The notes: a model not told the origin generated them from the letters alone. A DNA stretch of 64,000 nt from Antedon mediterranea (GCF_964355755.1 NC_092671.1:27094070-27158069); one strand, 5' to 3'; positions 11,237 to 21,819 are shown, counted from the stretch's first letter. Numbers and translations: made by a program.

Positions 11237-11585
11237 ATGAGCGAGTCATATGGCCGAGCGGTTAAGGCAGGGTCACCGTTTACCGTACCTAAAGAGCCAA
11301 GAACAACATCGGCAAGGGTTCGAGGCCGACTCGCTCCTAGTTCTGGTGGTGGAAAAAGTCTTCTCGGATAAGGACTATAAACCGTAGGTCCAGTGTACAC
11401 AGTTATAACCTGTGTGTACTTTAAAGAACCCAGTTCATTATTCGAAAAAGAGTAGGGGGTTACCCCGGTGAACTGGTTCACACAATAGCCCCTGTATAAG
11501 GGGGATTACCACCTATCTGATAGGACAGTGATTAATTCACTATTGGTAATCCTTGGCCACATTGCCTAAAGACATAAAATAAAAA
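11237..11585 (+). mobile_element. tRNA-derived SINE
   Basis: A tRNA-like head has an A box (TGGCCGAGCGG at about 11251) and a B box (GGTTCGAGGCC at about 11315). The outer arms GCGAGTC and GACTCGC can pair like an acceptor stem. The T-arm spacing is not that of a functional tRNA. A conserved body follows (ACTTTAAAGAACCCAG, ATTCGAAAAAGAGTAGGGGG) and an A-rich tail (AAAATAAAAATAAAAAA) near 11575. The body is reverse-complementary to a related copy around 18670-18800. The A/B boxes are of tRNA-Leu/Ser type. Confidence 0.75.
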
Positions 11586-12450
11586 TAAAAAATTACACAG
11601 TAGTCGAACATACTAAGTGTTCACACTGTGTATAAGTATAACAACACCAAAAATACACTAAAAGGAAGTAATAATAATTAGTAAACAAATTGTAATTTCA
11701 TGGAAACAAACAAAAAAACCCCTCCAATTTTTTTATATGTTGTAGTTGACACGTAGGGCTACATTTTTCGTGATAGTCACCAACAAATCGGGCGTGTTCC
11801 ACGGGGTCAATTTCAAGGTCAAAATATATGTATATATATATATATATAAGTTTTATTCAACTTAAAATTAACATAAAACACACACAATTAGTATATTTAG
11901 ATTCCTTATGGTCTCCCCTTTACAAAAATACCTTTGCTTTTAAAATCGAACCTATAGTTCCCGAGATACAGCTCTTTGAAACGTGGCGGACACGCCCTTT
12001 TTTGCGTAAAAACCGAAAATTGAAATTGCAATATCTTGAAAACCGTTGGTCCGATAAAGTTAAAATTTGAAATTTTGGCTTTAATTGCTATGAATCACCC
12101 ATATACCAAATTTCATAAAAATTGGAAGAGGTAGGGTTTAAAATTCCATTTTTTTTGGGTGAACTGAGATGGAATGACCCCCCCACGTCAGCCAGAATTA
12201 CCTTTATTTATTCTCAATTTTGATGAACTCAACACCACTCAATGTAATCAACGTCAACTGGAAAACAGGGGATGATGCCACTGTGTTTTATGTAATAAAC
12301 GACGGTAGTATATTAAATTACCAATGAATTGCATTATAAATTGAAACTTTATTTGCACATAAATATTAATTATGTCCTTGAAGCATTTAAAAACGTAGTA
12401 CGCTAGAACCACTATTAAGAGGACATTTTTACACCATAATTAATAATCTG

Positions 12451-12943
12451 TGACTAGCGGTTTCCAAGATATAGGGTAGATATAACAAATGCCGCCATTT
12501 TTTTTAATCATTCAAATTAAAGGCTTTGAATTTGATGGCCGAATTTCACTTGGGATCTGTCATATTTGTAATCAGCTAGGTCGAAACATCCAAAATCAAG
12601 TGGATCCCAGCTTCTACCAAAAAAATGCTTCTTACATCATTTCATGTGAAATGGAAACCTGTTTGTTTAATTTAATAGAGTTTTGCAGCATCTATATCAA
12701 TTACACCTTAATGATACCAGTATATTGTCATAGGTCATTATTGTCTGCTTAACTAAACATTTGAAAAAAAAAATTAATTAACTGATAAAATTCAAAGAAA
12801 ACATAAAGTCAATTGGTTTTTTTGTTGGTTCATAATAACTGTTTATCTTTCACTCTCAGTATTAATCTATATTAAAATTATAAGTAGATATTTTAGATTA
12901 AATTTCTGAATATTATCAATAACAACTATCAAATCACCATTTG
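12451..12943. other. Upstream flank of GPCR copy 2
   Basis: No gene. From about 12680 the sequence resembles DNA upstream of the dead copy and of copy 4 (TTTTGCAGCATC ... CATAGGTCATTATTG against TTTTGCAGAATATG ... AATAGGTCATTACTG at 21970-22025). From 12915 (TATTATCAATAACAACTATC) it matches 23167 onward. It belongs to the segmental duplication that carries the receptor. Confidence 0.6.
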
Positions 12944-13004
12944 ATTGGTTCAGAAATCAAAGTTTCTTATTGGTTGAGAGATTATATTGCTTAATGTATA
13001 AATA
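12944..13004 (+). promoter_or_regulatory. Conserved GPCR promoter, copy 2
   Basis: ATTGGTT at 12944-12950 and 12969-12975 (inverted CCAAT boxes 25 bp apart) are followed by TATAAATA at 12997-13004. The start codon lies about 110 bp downstream. The block is nearly identical in copy 4 and recognisable in copies 1 and 3, so it is the likely core promoter. NF-Y is the usual CCAAT-box factor (general knowledge). Confidence 0.75.
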
Positions 13005-13113
13005 CAGAAGGACAACTCAGCAGAAGCAGAACAAGTTATAATACTTTGTAGAGGAAGGTCTGGGAAGTTTATTGTATTGATACTCAACCTATTTAGTGTG
13101 TCAGTGTATTAAA

Positions 13114-14142
13114 ATGGCTGATAATATTACTATTAGTGCTGAGAATTCAACAGATTGTCCTATACTGGTTGATGCTCACTTGATGTTTAAATATGCAGCA
13201 TCTATTGTTGCAATTGCTTTCAACCTACTAATTATTGTAATGATTTTAAAATTTAAAAACTTGCAAAATATACCAAATATTTTCATTTTCAACTTGGCTG
13301 TACTGGATTGTATAAATGGTGTATTTTATTTTGGTAACAACGTTTGGAGAACATTTCCATGTTTTAGCCCTTCGGAAACTTTTTGTGTGATTTATCATGG
13401 CTTGGAATTGTGGAAAAATTTAAACATAGTTTATGTTATCGTTCTTCTAAGCCTTGATAGATATATCGCCATCGTGCATTGTATTTCATCAAAGGTTTAC
13501 CGTACAAAAGAAGCTGCAAAATATGTTTGTTTTCTAACTTTCATAGTTTCAGGATTGGTTTCCATACCAATGTGGGTACATACACACATTCTGCCATGGG
13601 ATGGTATTAATTATTGTCAAATAAGACAATTTGATGAATACTTTAAGTATTACTCATTTTCTCTGAACTATGCAGTACCGCTGATTGCAATTATCCTCTG
13701 TTATGTTGTGATTGTGTATTCCATGGCTTCAGCACAACAGATTGAACAAAACAACACAACACGGAGAACATCAAAGCGTGTGCTCATTCTTGCTATTTCT
13801 ATAGTTTTATCATTCGTAATACTCTTTTCACCATTTTATATCGCTGTAACTTTTACAGATATTCAGTCGGAGGCTCATGCATTTTGTGTTGGCATGATGT
13901 TCTCGCACAGTGTAATAAATCCGGTCTTGTACACGTTCATTGGACAAAATTTTAAACAGAATCTGTTGAAAAGTTGGTGTTGCGTCAAGTTTATGCCATG
14001 TTTGGCGAGATTTGTACATGAACCTGCGTCTACTTTTCAAACAAGAACAACTAAACTTTCAACCATTAATTCTAAATCTTCACACGATCGTGACTTTATA
14101 AAAAGCAAGCCCGAGACTGTTCCATTACAGCAAGTACAATAA
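13114..14142 (+). CDS. Rhodopsin-like (class A) GPCR, intronless, copy 2
   Basis: Predicted 342-residue seven-transmembrane receptor at the plasma membrane. The ATG at 13114 (MADNITIS) is chosen over the in-frame ATG at 13096 because it aligns with copy 1 (MADNN) and the start region of copy 4. Class A hallmarks: N37 in TM1, D65 in TM2 (NLAVLD), W78 in the first extracellular loop, C91 at the top of TM3 and C168 in loop 2 (disulfide), DRY at 115-117, P188/Y196 in TM5, FSP at 237-239 in place of CWxP in TM6, NPVLY at 268-272 and a basic helix 8 followed by CC at 288-289 (possible palmitoylation). N-terminal NIT and NST are potential glycosylation sites. The ligand is unknown; the fold suggests a peptide-type or chemosensory orphan. 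An AATAAA overlaps the stop codon and another lies at 14490. Confidence 0.92.
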   Translation: MADNITISAENSTDCPILVDAHLMFKYAASIVAIAFNLLIIVMILKFKNLQNIPNIFIFNLAVLDCINGVFYFGNNVWRTFPCFSPSETFCVIYHGLELWKNLNIVYVIVLLSLDRYIAIVHCISSKVYRTKEAAKYVCFLTFIVSGLVSIPMWVHTHILPWDGINYCQIRQFDEYFKYYSFSLNYAVPLIAIILCYVVIVYSMASAQQIEQNNTTRRTSKRVLILAISIVLSFVILFSPFYIAVTFTDIQSEAHAFCVGMMFSHSVINPVLYTFIGQNFKQNLLKSWCCVKFMPCLARFVHEPASTFQTRTTKLSTINSKSSHDRDFIKSKPETVPLQQVQ

Positions 14143-14586
14143 ACCCTTCAAGATAAGATCTATTTTTGCTCACATCTTTACTATACTTTATACTATGCTA
14201 CTTTTAAAGCATTGTATTGCATCAATTGGACTAGAACGTAGATCCCAATGATTCAGACAGATTATAAAGATATTCGCAATTAAACCATGTCCATTTGGGA
14301 AAGAGATGATAATAACTGCATCTTTTTAATGAGAACTTTATAGTAATGTCTCATTTGTTGTTGTGTTGTGAAATTATTGATACCAGAACACGCTGCAGGC
14401 ACCAGAAACATCCTAAAGCAGTATATAGGAAAACTGAACATCTCTGAAAAACACTAAAGTTTGCATGAAAGTAGCATGATATAATTCTCAATAAATCCTG
14501 AATCATCTGAAAGGTTACTACACAGTCCCAAGAGACAGGTGTGTACAGTGCACTGCAAATTTGTTGGGTCAACTCTGGCCTCTGAG
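14143..14586. other. Duplicated 3' flank of GPCR copy 2
   Basis: Words such as CTATGCTACTTTTAAAGCA, GATAATAACTGCATCTTTTT and GGCCTCTGAGGCT match the 3' flank of copy 4 (CCATGCTACTTTTAAAACA, GATAATAACTGCATCTATTG, AGCCTCTGAAGCT). It is a non-coding part of the duplicated unit, with a candidate polyadenylation signal AATAAA at 14490-14495. Confidence 0.6.
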
Positions 14587-14641
14587 GCTCTGTTTCTGCG
14601 GCATAGCGCCGAACACACCAATTATTTCAAAAATGTAATTA

Positions 14642-14671
14642 GTTATCCGCTTGGTATACCAAGCGGATAAC
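14642..14671. repeat. Perfect 30-bp palindrome at Helentron 5' end
   Basis: Arms GTTATCCGCTTGGTA and TACCAAGCGGATAAC are perfectly complementary with no loop. A second version with a 5-base loop (GTTATCCGC-ATTCA-GCGGATAAC) lies at 14716-14738. Both are followed by TCCTTGT. They sit at the 5' ends of the tandem Helentron-like copies. Confidence 0.9.
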
Positions 14672-16276
14672 TCCTTGTTATTGTATGAGATCAACAGTTT
14701 TTTTCTGTATTATTAGTTATCCGCATTCAGCGGATAACTCCTTGTAACTGTCCTTTTTTATCATCTTTTTTTTTTCTGTATTCTTCTTTCTTTCTGTCAT
14801 TTTTGTGTCACGTGTAACTCAAAAACGTGTAAACATAACATTTTATAACTTTGTCAACATGTGGGCATTCACGTGAAGTTGTGCACCTGCTATTGTGAAT
14901 GACGTCAGAGTTGCGAAACGTGACTTACGCGCGTTTTTATGAATTTCGCGTATTTAACATAGATCGAAAACCATATAACATTTTAATTTGAAACTTAGAA
15001 AAACTTTAAGTTATATCTTGCACTAACTGACTGTGGGAAAAAAATGGCATGTTTCACACGAAGTTACGCGCGCACGCGCGTTTAAAATTTCAAAATGCGA
15101 AAAATCAATTTCTAATCAACTTTCTACGCGTTTTATGTCATTTTGAGCATGTAAAAAATTCCCACACGAGCGCATATTTTTACGCACGCTGTGCGCACGT
15201 AGCGTTGAAAACAATTTTTTTCTCGTGATTTATGTTTTTCCAGCCATTTCAAGTACTTTTACCAACTTTTAAACAATTTCGACTTAAAATTAACGTCATA
15301 CGAGCACGTCGAATTGGATAATTTACGTACGTTTTTGATGAAAAAGTTAAAAAATTCCTTAAAATTTGTCAAAATTATACCTTTTTTAAAACAGTCTTAG
15401 TTTCTAAACTAAACGGTAAAAGTTATTTTTATTACGTATTCTGGAAGATGATGAGTTGTAGATATCGTATCATGCATCAATATTGCTAACAGGACATTTT
15501 GACGTCATCGTATGGCCATGCGAATATAAAATATAGGATTTTTGTATCTTTCGTCATAGAGCATCACATTTAATAGAGCGCATCTCCACTTATCCTTTTT
15601 TCATTTTAACCCAGATTTTGATATTTTCTAGGTCAATCAACTACCTTTCGCATGGGTTAAAAATATTTTAATTTTTTTGACGTCATCATGTCTAAAAATG
15701 TAAATAACGTGGGTCACTTATTTTCATCTTTACAGTAACTTTCAATCTGTTATAGCTCGTCAGAATAAAAAGCGGTAATCATGATTAAAACGTTTTCTGG
15801 AAGCTATTGTATTGTAAATACAAATTCATGTCAACATTTTTCCAATCCGACGTTGTGACGTCATCATATGGCCAGTTGAATAAAAAAAGTCGTATTTTCA
15901 TCTTTTGCGTCATAGTTCATCACATTTAAAAGAGCGCGCATCTATATTTTACGTATTCAAATTTCTTCTACATGTTAATATGTTGTTACTGAGATAATAT
16001 TCATCCGAAATTGCTATCTTAGTGTTTCATTTTGATACCGTCGCCATGTTAAAAATAGGAATAAACGGGGGGTCCCGTAATTTCACCTATTTTACACTGT
16101 ATGTAATATGTATACAGATTTACTGTTTGTACTATATACTATATGACACAAAATTGACAGAATTCAGCACTAACAACATATCATATTCATCAGTTCAGGT
16201 CATAATGCCATAATCTTTTTCCGTGTGGAATATTCCAACGTATGACGTGCACGTGGCGTTTGTCGTGCGGATAACT

Positions 16277-16307
16277 AACTCGTCAAAGTGACGAGTTACA
16301 TGTCTAG
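16277..16307 (+). other. Helentron-like 3' hairpin and CTAG end, unit A
   Basis: A 9-bp stem with AAG loop (AACTCGTCA/TGACGAGTT) at 16277-16297 is followed by ACATGT and CTAG at 16304-16307. The next base is T, and the next unit begins immediately (TTCTTCTTTC). Confidence 0.8.
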
Positions 16308-17788
16308 TTCTTCTTTCCATCCTTCCTTTTTGTGGATCGCGTTTCTCTAAAATGTGTAAACATAACATTTCATAACTTTGACAGCATATGGGCATTTACG
16401 TGAAGTTGTGCACCTCCTATTTTTGAATGACGTCATAGTTGCGCAACGTGACTTACGCGCAATTTTATGAATTTCAATGATTGAACATAGATTAAAAACC
16501 AAAAGTCATTTAGTATTGACACTTTGACAAAATTCAAGTCATATCAGGGGCAAACTTTCTACGGATTAAAAATGGCATGTTTCACAAGAAGTTACGCGCG
16601 CATGCGCATTTAAAATTTCAAAATGCGCAAAATTAATTTCTAATCAACTTTTTACACGTTTCATGTCATTTTGAGCATGTCAAAAATTCCCACAGGCGCG
16701 CAATTTTTTACGCGCGCGGTACGCACGTAGCGTTAAAAACATATTTTTTTCTCTTGAATTATATTTTTCAAGCCTTTCCTAGTAATTTTGAAAAAAATTT
16801 AGACCTTTTCCAGTTTAAATAACGCCATACGAACACGTTGAATTAGACAATTCGTGCGCGTTTTTTATGAAAAAGCTTAAAAAATCATCAAAATAATGTC
16901 TTTTTTTAAACAGTCATAGTTTCTAAAGTAAACCGTGAACCGTTTATTTTTATTACAAAATCTAGAAGTTGATGAGTTGCAGATATCGGATCATGCATCG
17001 ATAAGGCTAAAAAAACATTGTGACGTAATCGTATGGCCACACGAATGTAAAATATAGGATTTTTGTCTGTTTCGTTATTGCTCATCACATTCAATGGAGC
17101 GCATCACGCTTATCTGTATTCCTTTTTCTCCTACATTTATATATTGTCTAGGTCAATCAACTTTCTTTAGCATGAGATAAAAATATTTTAATTTTTATAA
17201 CGTCATCATGCCTAAAAATTTTAATTACGTGGGTCATTAATTTCATCTTTACAGTAAATTTTAATCTGTAATAGCTCGTAAGAATAAAATGTGATAATCA
17301 CGATTAAAACGTTTTCTGGAAGCTATTGGATTGTAGATACGAAATCATGTAAACTTTTCGCCAATCGGATGTTGTGACGTCATCATATGGCCAGTTAAAT
17401 AAAAAAAGTCGTATTTTCATATTTTGCGTCATAGTTCATTACATTTAAAAGGGCGCGCATTATTTCACGTATTAAAATTTCTTCTACACGTTAATATGTT
17501 GTTGTTGCCGAGATAATTTACTTCCGAAATTGCTACCTTCGCGTTTCATTTTAAAACCGTCAACATGTTAAAAATTGCAATAAATAGCGGGTCCCGTAAT
17601 TTCACCTATTCTACACTGTATGTGATATGTATACAGATTATACTGTGTATACTATATGACACAAAATAACAGAATTCAGCAATAACAACATATCATATTC
17701 TTCAGTTCATGTCATAATGCCATAATCTTTATCTGTGTGCAATATCCCAACGTATGACGTGCACGTGGCGTTTGTCGTGCGGATAACT

Positions 17789-17819
17789 AACTCGTCAAAG
17801 TGACGAGTTTCATGTCTAG
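17789..17819 (+). other. Helentron-like 3' hairpin and CTAG end, unit B
   Basis: The same hairpin occupies 17789-17809, then TCATGT and CTAG at 17816-17819. Beyond it the sequence resumes the host repeat of family G (TTTTTATATTGACTGC), which fixes this as the true outer 3' boundary of the insertion. Confidence 0.85.
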
Positions 17820-18540
17820 TTTTTATATTGACTGCATTTCTGCTAAATTTTTGCTCCAAAATAACCGTTTAAATCAGTGGGTGATCGTTGACAAAAATTG
17901 TTAGACTTACCCAAAATGCATTTTGTCCGGTGGTTAATTCAAACATTACTGCAGTGTAGTTGACTCGAGGTCAGCAGCTGTCAAATCATTTTGTGTTGCC
18001 TTTTAACCAGCAAAATTGTCCTGTTTTTGCTTCCAAGAAATTGGACTATTATATTCAGAGGACTGTCATTCCTGGAAGTTCAAGTTTTGTAAACTCAGTG
18101 GTACCTGTGAAGAGAGTGATTGATTATAACTAATTGGACAGTGTAAATATTTTTCTTTGTGGTCTGGACCCAAAGCCTGTTCTCAAGTTGCCTCAAAATT
18201 ATTGGATTGTCTAGTACAATTTTGGGTTGACTTATAATGCAATGCATTTTTAAATCAGGTTGGTAATTGCATGATAACTGGAAGTTTGAGATGGATACTG
18301 CTATAAGAAATTTAATAGGCAAACTCACGAAATGTAATGACGCCATTAAGTATTAACCTTCCTGTAGGCCTGCCACATTTTATTATTTCTCTTGGTCAGC
18401 TCGATGAGCTAACATAAAGTGCTTAGGCCCTACTCTTGACCTACTCAAATTAGGTCAGGACACAAGGCTTGAATAATACAGATAAGTTGTACTGTACCAG
18501 GCCAGCCTAACTCATAGTGTGAAGGGCTCCTTTTATATGT

Positions 18541-18850
18541 CTCTGTAATGTAAAATGTATTATTCTGGTTCTCAAGCTTAACTGGAAACTGAGGAAATTT
18601 GGATTAGGCCCTTCAGGGATTCAGGGACCCACGGCAGCCAGCAGTGCAGCGCCTACCAGATCAGCACACAGGGAGACAATCCCCTACTCTTTTCGAATAG
18701 TGTACCAAGTTCTTTAACGTGCACTGTTAAGTACAAAGGACCAACAGCTATACATCCCATCCAAAGGATGAGGCAATGGGAGTAAAGCATCTTGCCTAAG
18801 GATGCAATTAGTATGGTACAGATAACATCGAACAGATGCCTATCACATGC
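18541..18850. repeat. Repeat F fragment (copy 3) joined to SINE-related body
   Basis: 18541-18650 repeats the start of family F (GGTTCTCAAGCTTAACTGGA, GGATTAGGCCCTTCAGGGA, GGCAGCCAGC). From about 18680 the sequence CCCCTACTCTTTTCGAATAG, AGTTCTTTAACGTGCAC, AAGGACCAACAGC is the reverse complement of the body of the SINE at 11237-11585, so a SINE-related fragment lies here in opposite orientation. No tRNA-like head is recognised at this locus. Confidence 0.55.
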
Positions 18851-20240
18851 TAGTCCGATATTATCACTCTATAAATTTAAGTGTCTCAACTAAGTTGTTG
18901 TGGCTTCTGTAACTATAGGATACTTGTTCATTGGAAGTATTCATAAATTAGTATAATAAAGTAAAGTAACATTAAGTTATGTAAGGTAAACATCTGACTA
19001 ACGAACTTGCTCCCTTACACAAGCTACTTTAAAGTAAAGTATTACATTATCAAATATCAGTAGTGTCACATTTCAAAGTTCAATAGATTGTAATGCAATA
19101 TAGATTGTAATGTATCATTAGTATGTAAATATCACATTTGAACAATTTTAAACTTCATGTTTGAAATCCTATTTCTTTATTATACTGTATTTAACACTTA
19201 AATAAATTCATGATATTTGATTGGACGATTGTTGGTCACATGATGTGCAATAGTACGCACTATAGAAAATTGTTAAAACAATCTATTTTTTTTTCATACG
19301 GGAAAACATTTTTCAAGACAGCTACTGTGATTCTTAATATGAAATACAACAACGCCACCTATTTTTAAATTAATAACTACAAAAATTGAAAATTGATCAT
19401 GTCGCGGAGGAATTACGGAGAGAGAGATACATACTTATTATTTAGACCAAAAAAGCATTTAAATTTTTGATCGTTTATATGATTTTGATTAATGAGAACA
19501 ATGCTATACAAGATGTGGAATCGTTGGAAGCTGTTGCCTCATAGAAATATAACCTTTCATCATTCACCTCATGCCATTATTTGTACCATTCCACTAATAA
19601 ACATTCAATATTTGTATAATTAATATAATTCATACATAACCACATGAATGAAATTATTATTCTGAATAACAAAACAATGTTTGCTTGATGTGATATTTAA
19701 AAACAAAATGTTAAAACCAGATTACTTGCTAAAAATGCTATTTCTACCATTACCAATGATGCTAATTCTATGTGAACACCACATAAATTGGAATTGGGTC
19801 CAGACATACTGAGTTTTTGATGGAAAGAAAGAAAGAAAAACTGACAGAAAAACAGAACTGTCAGTTTTTCATATTGGGTTAAATTACATTTAATTTTAGC
19901 ATTAATTTATAATTGTATTAAAGATGTATTGTCCCCCTGAAAAATAATGTTTTTGTTGTTGAATATGCCATTTTAATGTCACATAATAGTTATTGACTTC
20001 GACCAAAAATTGGATTAAAAAATGGTCAAATTGGCTGCCAGCCAATGGATATTTGGTTGAATTTAACCATTTATTATGTTATTTTATAAGTGAAAACGTA
20101 ATTTTTTTTAGTTTTTTTTCTACGGAAGTGATTAACTTTATTAAAACTACAAAATAACCTATTCAAAGTCTAATTAATCTTCATTTTTCATGTTTTTGGG
20201 GGACAATACATCTTTAATTCTTCTGTATTGAATTTTAGCA
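18851..20240. other. Duplicated flank, otherwise featureless
   Basis: 19040-19200 (AATATCAGTAGTGTCACATT, TCAAAGTTCAATAGATTG, GATTGTAATGTATCATTAG) matches 25300-25430 downstream of copy 4, so it is part of the duplicated receptor unit. The remainder is AT-rich, with no gene or terminal repeat recognised. Confidence 0.55.
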
Positions 20241-20260
20241 AACTAGCAAGTCAACATTTG

Positions 20261-20380
20261 ATTGGTTCATTCAAGTGTCTTTGATTGGTTCATTCAAGTG
20301 TCTTTGATTGGTTCATTCAAGTGTCTTTGATTGGTTCATTGTTTTTGATCGGTTGAGAAATTGTATTGCTCTATAAAACA
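20261..20380 (+). promoter_or_regulatory. GPCR promoter copy 3 with amplified CCAAT boxes
   Basis: The ATTGGTT box occurs four times at exact 23-bp spacing (20261, 20284, 20307, 20330; unit TTTGATTGGTTCATTCAAGTG). The usual second box is mutated to ATCGGTT, and TATAAAAC at 20372 is retained. In the other copies there are only two boxes. This promoter leads into a dead gene. Confidence 0.75.
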
Positions 20381-20516
20381 CAATGGGACAACTGAACAGA
20401 ATCAGAACCAAATGTATTACTTTGCAGGAAAGGTCTAGGTTTTATTTATTGTTGAATACTCAGTATAGTGTGTCACTCAGTGTACAGTATAACGTGGCTG
20501 ATATTTAATAGTAGTA

Positions 20517-21819
20517 CAGTCAACTCTCCCAATACCGGACACCCTTGGGCGGGCATATATTTTCCGGTTTTTCGAAAGTCCGGTTTCCTGAAAACATTTT
20601 TAAAGTCATCACGTTGTCACTGAAAATGCTTTGAATCACCGGTCCGAATGCTGCCCGGTACGATCTCCTAGCGTAGGGAAGGCCTAGGCTATGATTGTAT
20701 CAATCTAGTTTTAATTAAATAAATACTGATAGGCCTGGCCTACTTTATTAATATTAAGCTAATTCAATTTACCTTTTTTAAAAGTTACATTATTTACTGT
20801 ACCAATAAAACATGTTACAATAGTAAATTATTGTTTCTCAATGTGTTTTTAACGGCAAAAAGGCCTACGTACGTACGTACGGTGAACATAATTTCGGTCT
20901 GTTTATTGTTTTTCGTGAGCTAGCTAGCAGCAGCAGCAGCATGGTGCAGTGTGGTGGGGGTGATAAGGGCTTTGATTGATGCGCATGTGCAGAGGTGTCA
21001 TAACCAAATAAAAACGCCCACACCTAGACCACATGTTTTTTAAGCTCCTTTATTTTGACGTAATTTGATAGCAATAAACGAGCCAAGCAATAATGACACA
21101 ATAATTAATTGGTAACATTTCAAAGTTTATTAACACTAGTTAAGTCAAGTTCATTCCGTTTACGTTTTGCCATAATGATTTCCAAATTTATAATGATGCA
21201 CATTTTTAGTGAAACATTCCTTTTTAAAGTCCTATTGCAATTGTGAATTTAACAATAATTTAAACAAAACAAAGACACAAAGTGGAATGTAAATTGAACT
21301 TTATTAAAAAACAATTCATATGCTAAAAAACAGGGAGTTGTTAACAACTCCCTGCTAAAAACAATAGATAGCGCTTCGATGTGAAAAAGCTCACCGCAGT
21401 TCGATACGCAACAAAGCAATTGCCGCCTCGTGGGTTAACAATGAACTGACCTGTCAATCACAGTGTAGTGCTCCATGGCAACATTATTTGATCGTACCGC
21501 GAAACGTCGTGCACTTCATGCATGGTCAGGGTATGGTTAAAAGCTTTTGTACATTGTGAATGTATTGAATCCGAGTCAGCGACGACGATGTTGCGTTGTT
21601 TTCGTAAATATTTGGAGTTTTTTAACTGTCAGTCCGGTTTTCAGACGCTAATTTTCGTGTTTTGTACTTCATAATTTGTCCGGATTCCGGAATTGGGTAT
21701 TCCGGTTTTCATAATAAATTACAGTACATTTAGAATAGGGACAAATTGGGCCCTCCAAAAAAGTCCGGTTTTTCGTGAATTCCGGTTTTGGGAGAGTCCG
21801 GTATTGGGAGAGTTGACTG
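20517..21819. mobile_element. Pogo/Tigger-like non-autonomous DNA transposon
   Basis: The 1303-bp element has 24-bp inverted ends, CAGTCAACTCTCCCAATACC-GGAC and its complement. It is flanked by TA on both sides (20515-20516, 20820-style match at 21820-21821), as expected for Tc1/mariner-pogo insertion. Subterminal CCGGTTT/TCCGG words repeat near both ends. No transposase ORF is found. Removing it restores continuity of the receptor pseudogene reading (AGTAGTA-CTGAGAATT). Confidence 0.85.
21331..21354. repeat. Perfect 24-bp palindrome
   Basis: CAGGGAGTTGTT and AACAACTCCCTG form a loopless palindrome inside the pogo-like element. A second palindrome with the same arm sequence (ATCAGGGAGTT-C-AACTCCCTGAT) lies at 45685-45707. 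Confidence 0.85.

Larger units (their letters stand above)
10087..12180. mobile_element. Long-TIR DNA transposon with internal ORF
   Basis: The element starts GGGTCATTCCATCTCAGATC and ends in the inverse (CTGAGATGGAATGACCC). The inverted similarity continues inward for about 0.5 kb on each side (10087-10579 against 11643-12180), with blocks such as CGGGCGTGTTCCACGGGGTC and GTTGTAGTTGACACGTAGGG. The interior holds a minus-strand ORF (10682-11236) and a SINE (11237-11585). It interrupts repeat F. A related terminus, GGGTCATTCCGTGTCAAATC, lies at 45238. No DDE-type catalytic domain is visible, so the copy is likely non-autonomous or internally deleted. The superfamily is not established. Confidence 0.85.
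9975..12450. repeat. Repeat family F copy 2, split by a transposon
   Basis: The left half 9975-10086 (TTGACTGTCTGGATCGATCA ... GGAAACTGAGGAGATTCAG) and right half 12181-12450 (CACCACTCAATGTAATCAAC, CGTCAACTGGAAAACAGG ... AACCACTATTAAGAGGACA) join to match the uninterrupted copy at 955-1330. CCACGTC occurs next to both junctions (10077-10083 and 12183-12189), a plausible 7-bp target duplication for the inserted element. Confidence 0.8.
14640..17819 (+). mobile_element. Tandem non-autonomous Helitron2/Helentron-like element
   Basis: Two head-to-tail copies of about 1.5 kb (about 14775-16307 and 16308-17819), preceded by two short 5' ends. Each copy ends with GCGGATAACTAA, a hairpin AACTCGTCA-AAG-TGACGAGTT, about 6 bp, then CTAG followed by T. 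The 5' end TTAGTTATCCGC is inverted relative to GCGGATAACTAA, which sits subterminally at the 3' side. Terminal-5'/subterminal-3' inverted repeats plus a 3' hairpin are characteristic of Helitron2/Helentron elements, and tandem arrays of their non-autonomous derivatives are known. Each copy also holds two internal, diverged repeats of about 360 bp (GACGTCATCRTATGGCC blocks). There is no Rep/helicase ORF. Confidence 0.75.
14587..18047. mobile_element. TIR element family G, split by Helentron-like insertion
   Basis: The ends 14587-14639 (GGCTCTGTTTCTGCGGCATA, AGCGCC, AATTATTTCAAAAATGTAA) and 17820-18047 (TTTTTATATTGACTGCATTT, GTGGGTGATCGTTGACAAAA, CTGCAGTGTAGTTGACTC) together reproduce the reverse complement of the element at 29912-30350, which is uninterrupted. 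The last 75 bp or so of the right end are missing or diverged. The insert 14640-17819 is the Helentron-like array. Confidence 0.75.

Noticed and set aside
11243-11330. Possible functional tRNA-Leu/Ser gene
   Set aside because: A and B boxes are present but T-arm spacing does not fit a tRNA and a SINE body with A-rich tail follows; called as a SINE head.
13828-14040. Minus-strand ORFs opposite both intact GPCR genes (also 24128-24319 and 23236-23601)
   Set aside because: Antisense shadows of the receptor coding sequence and promoter.
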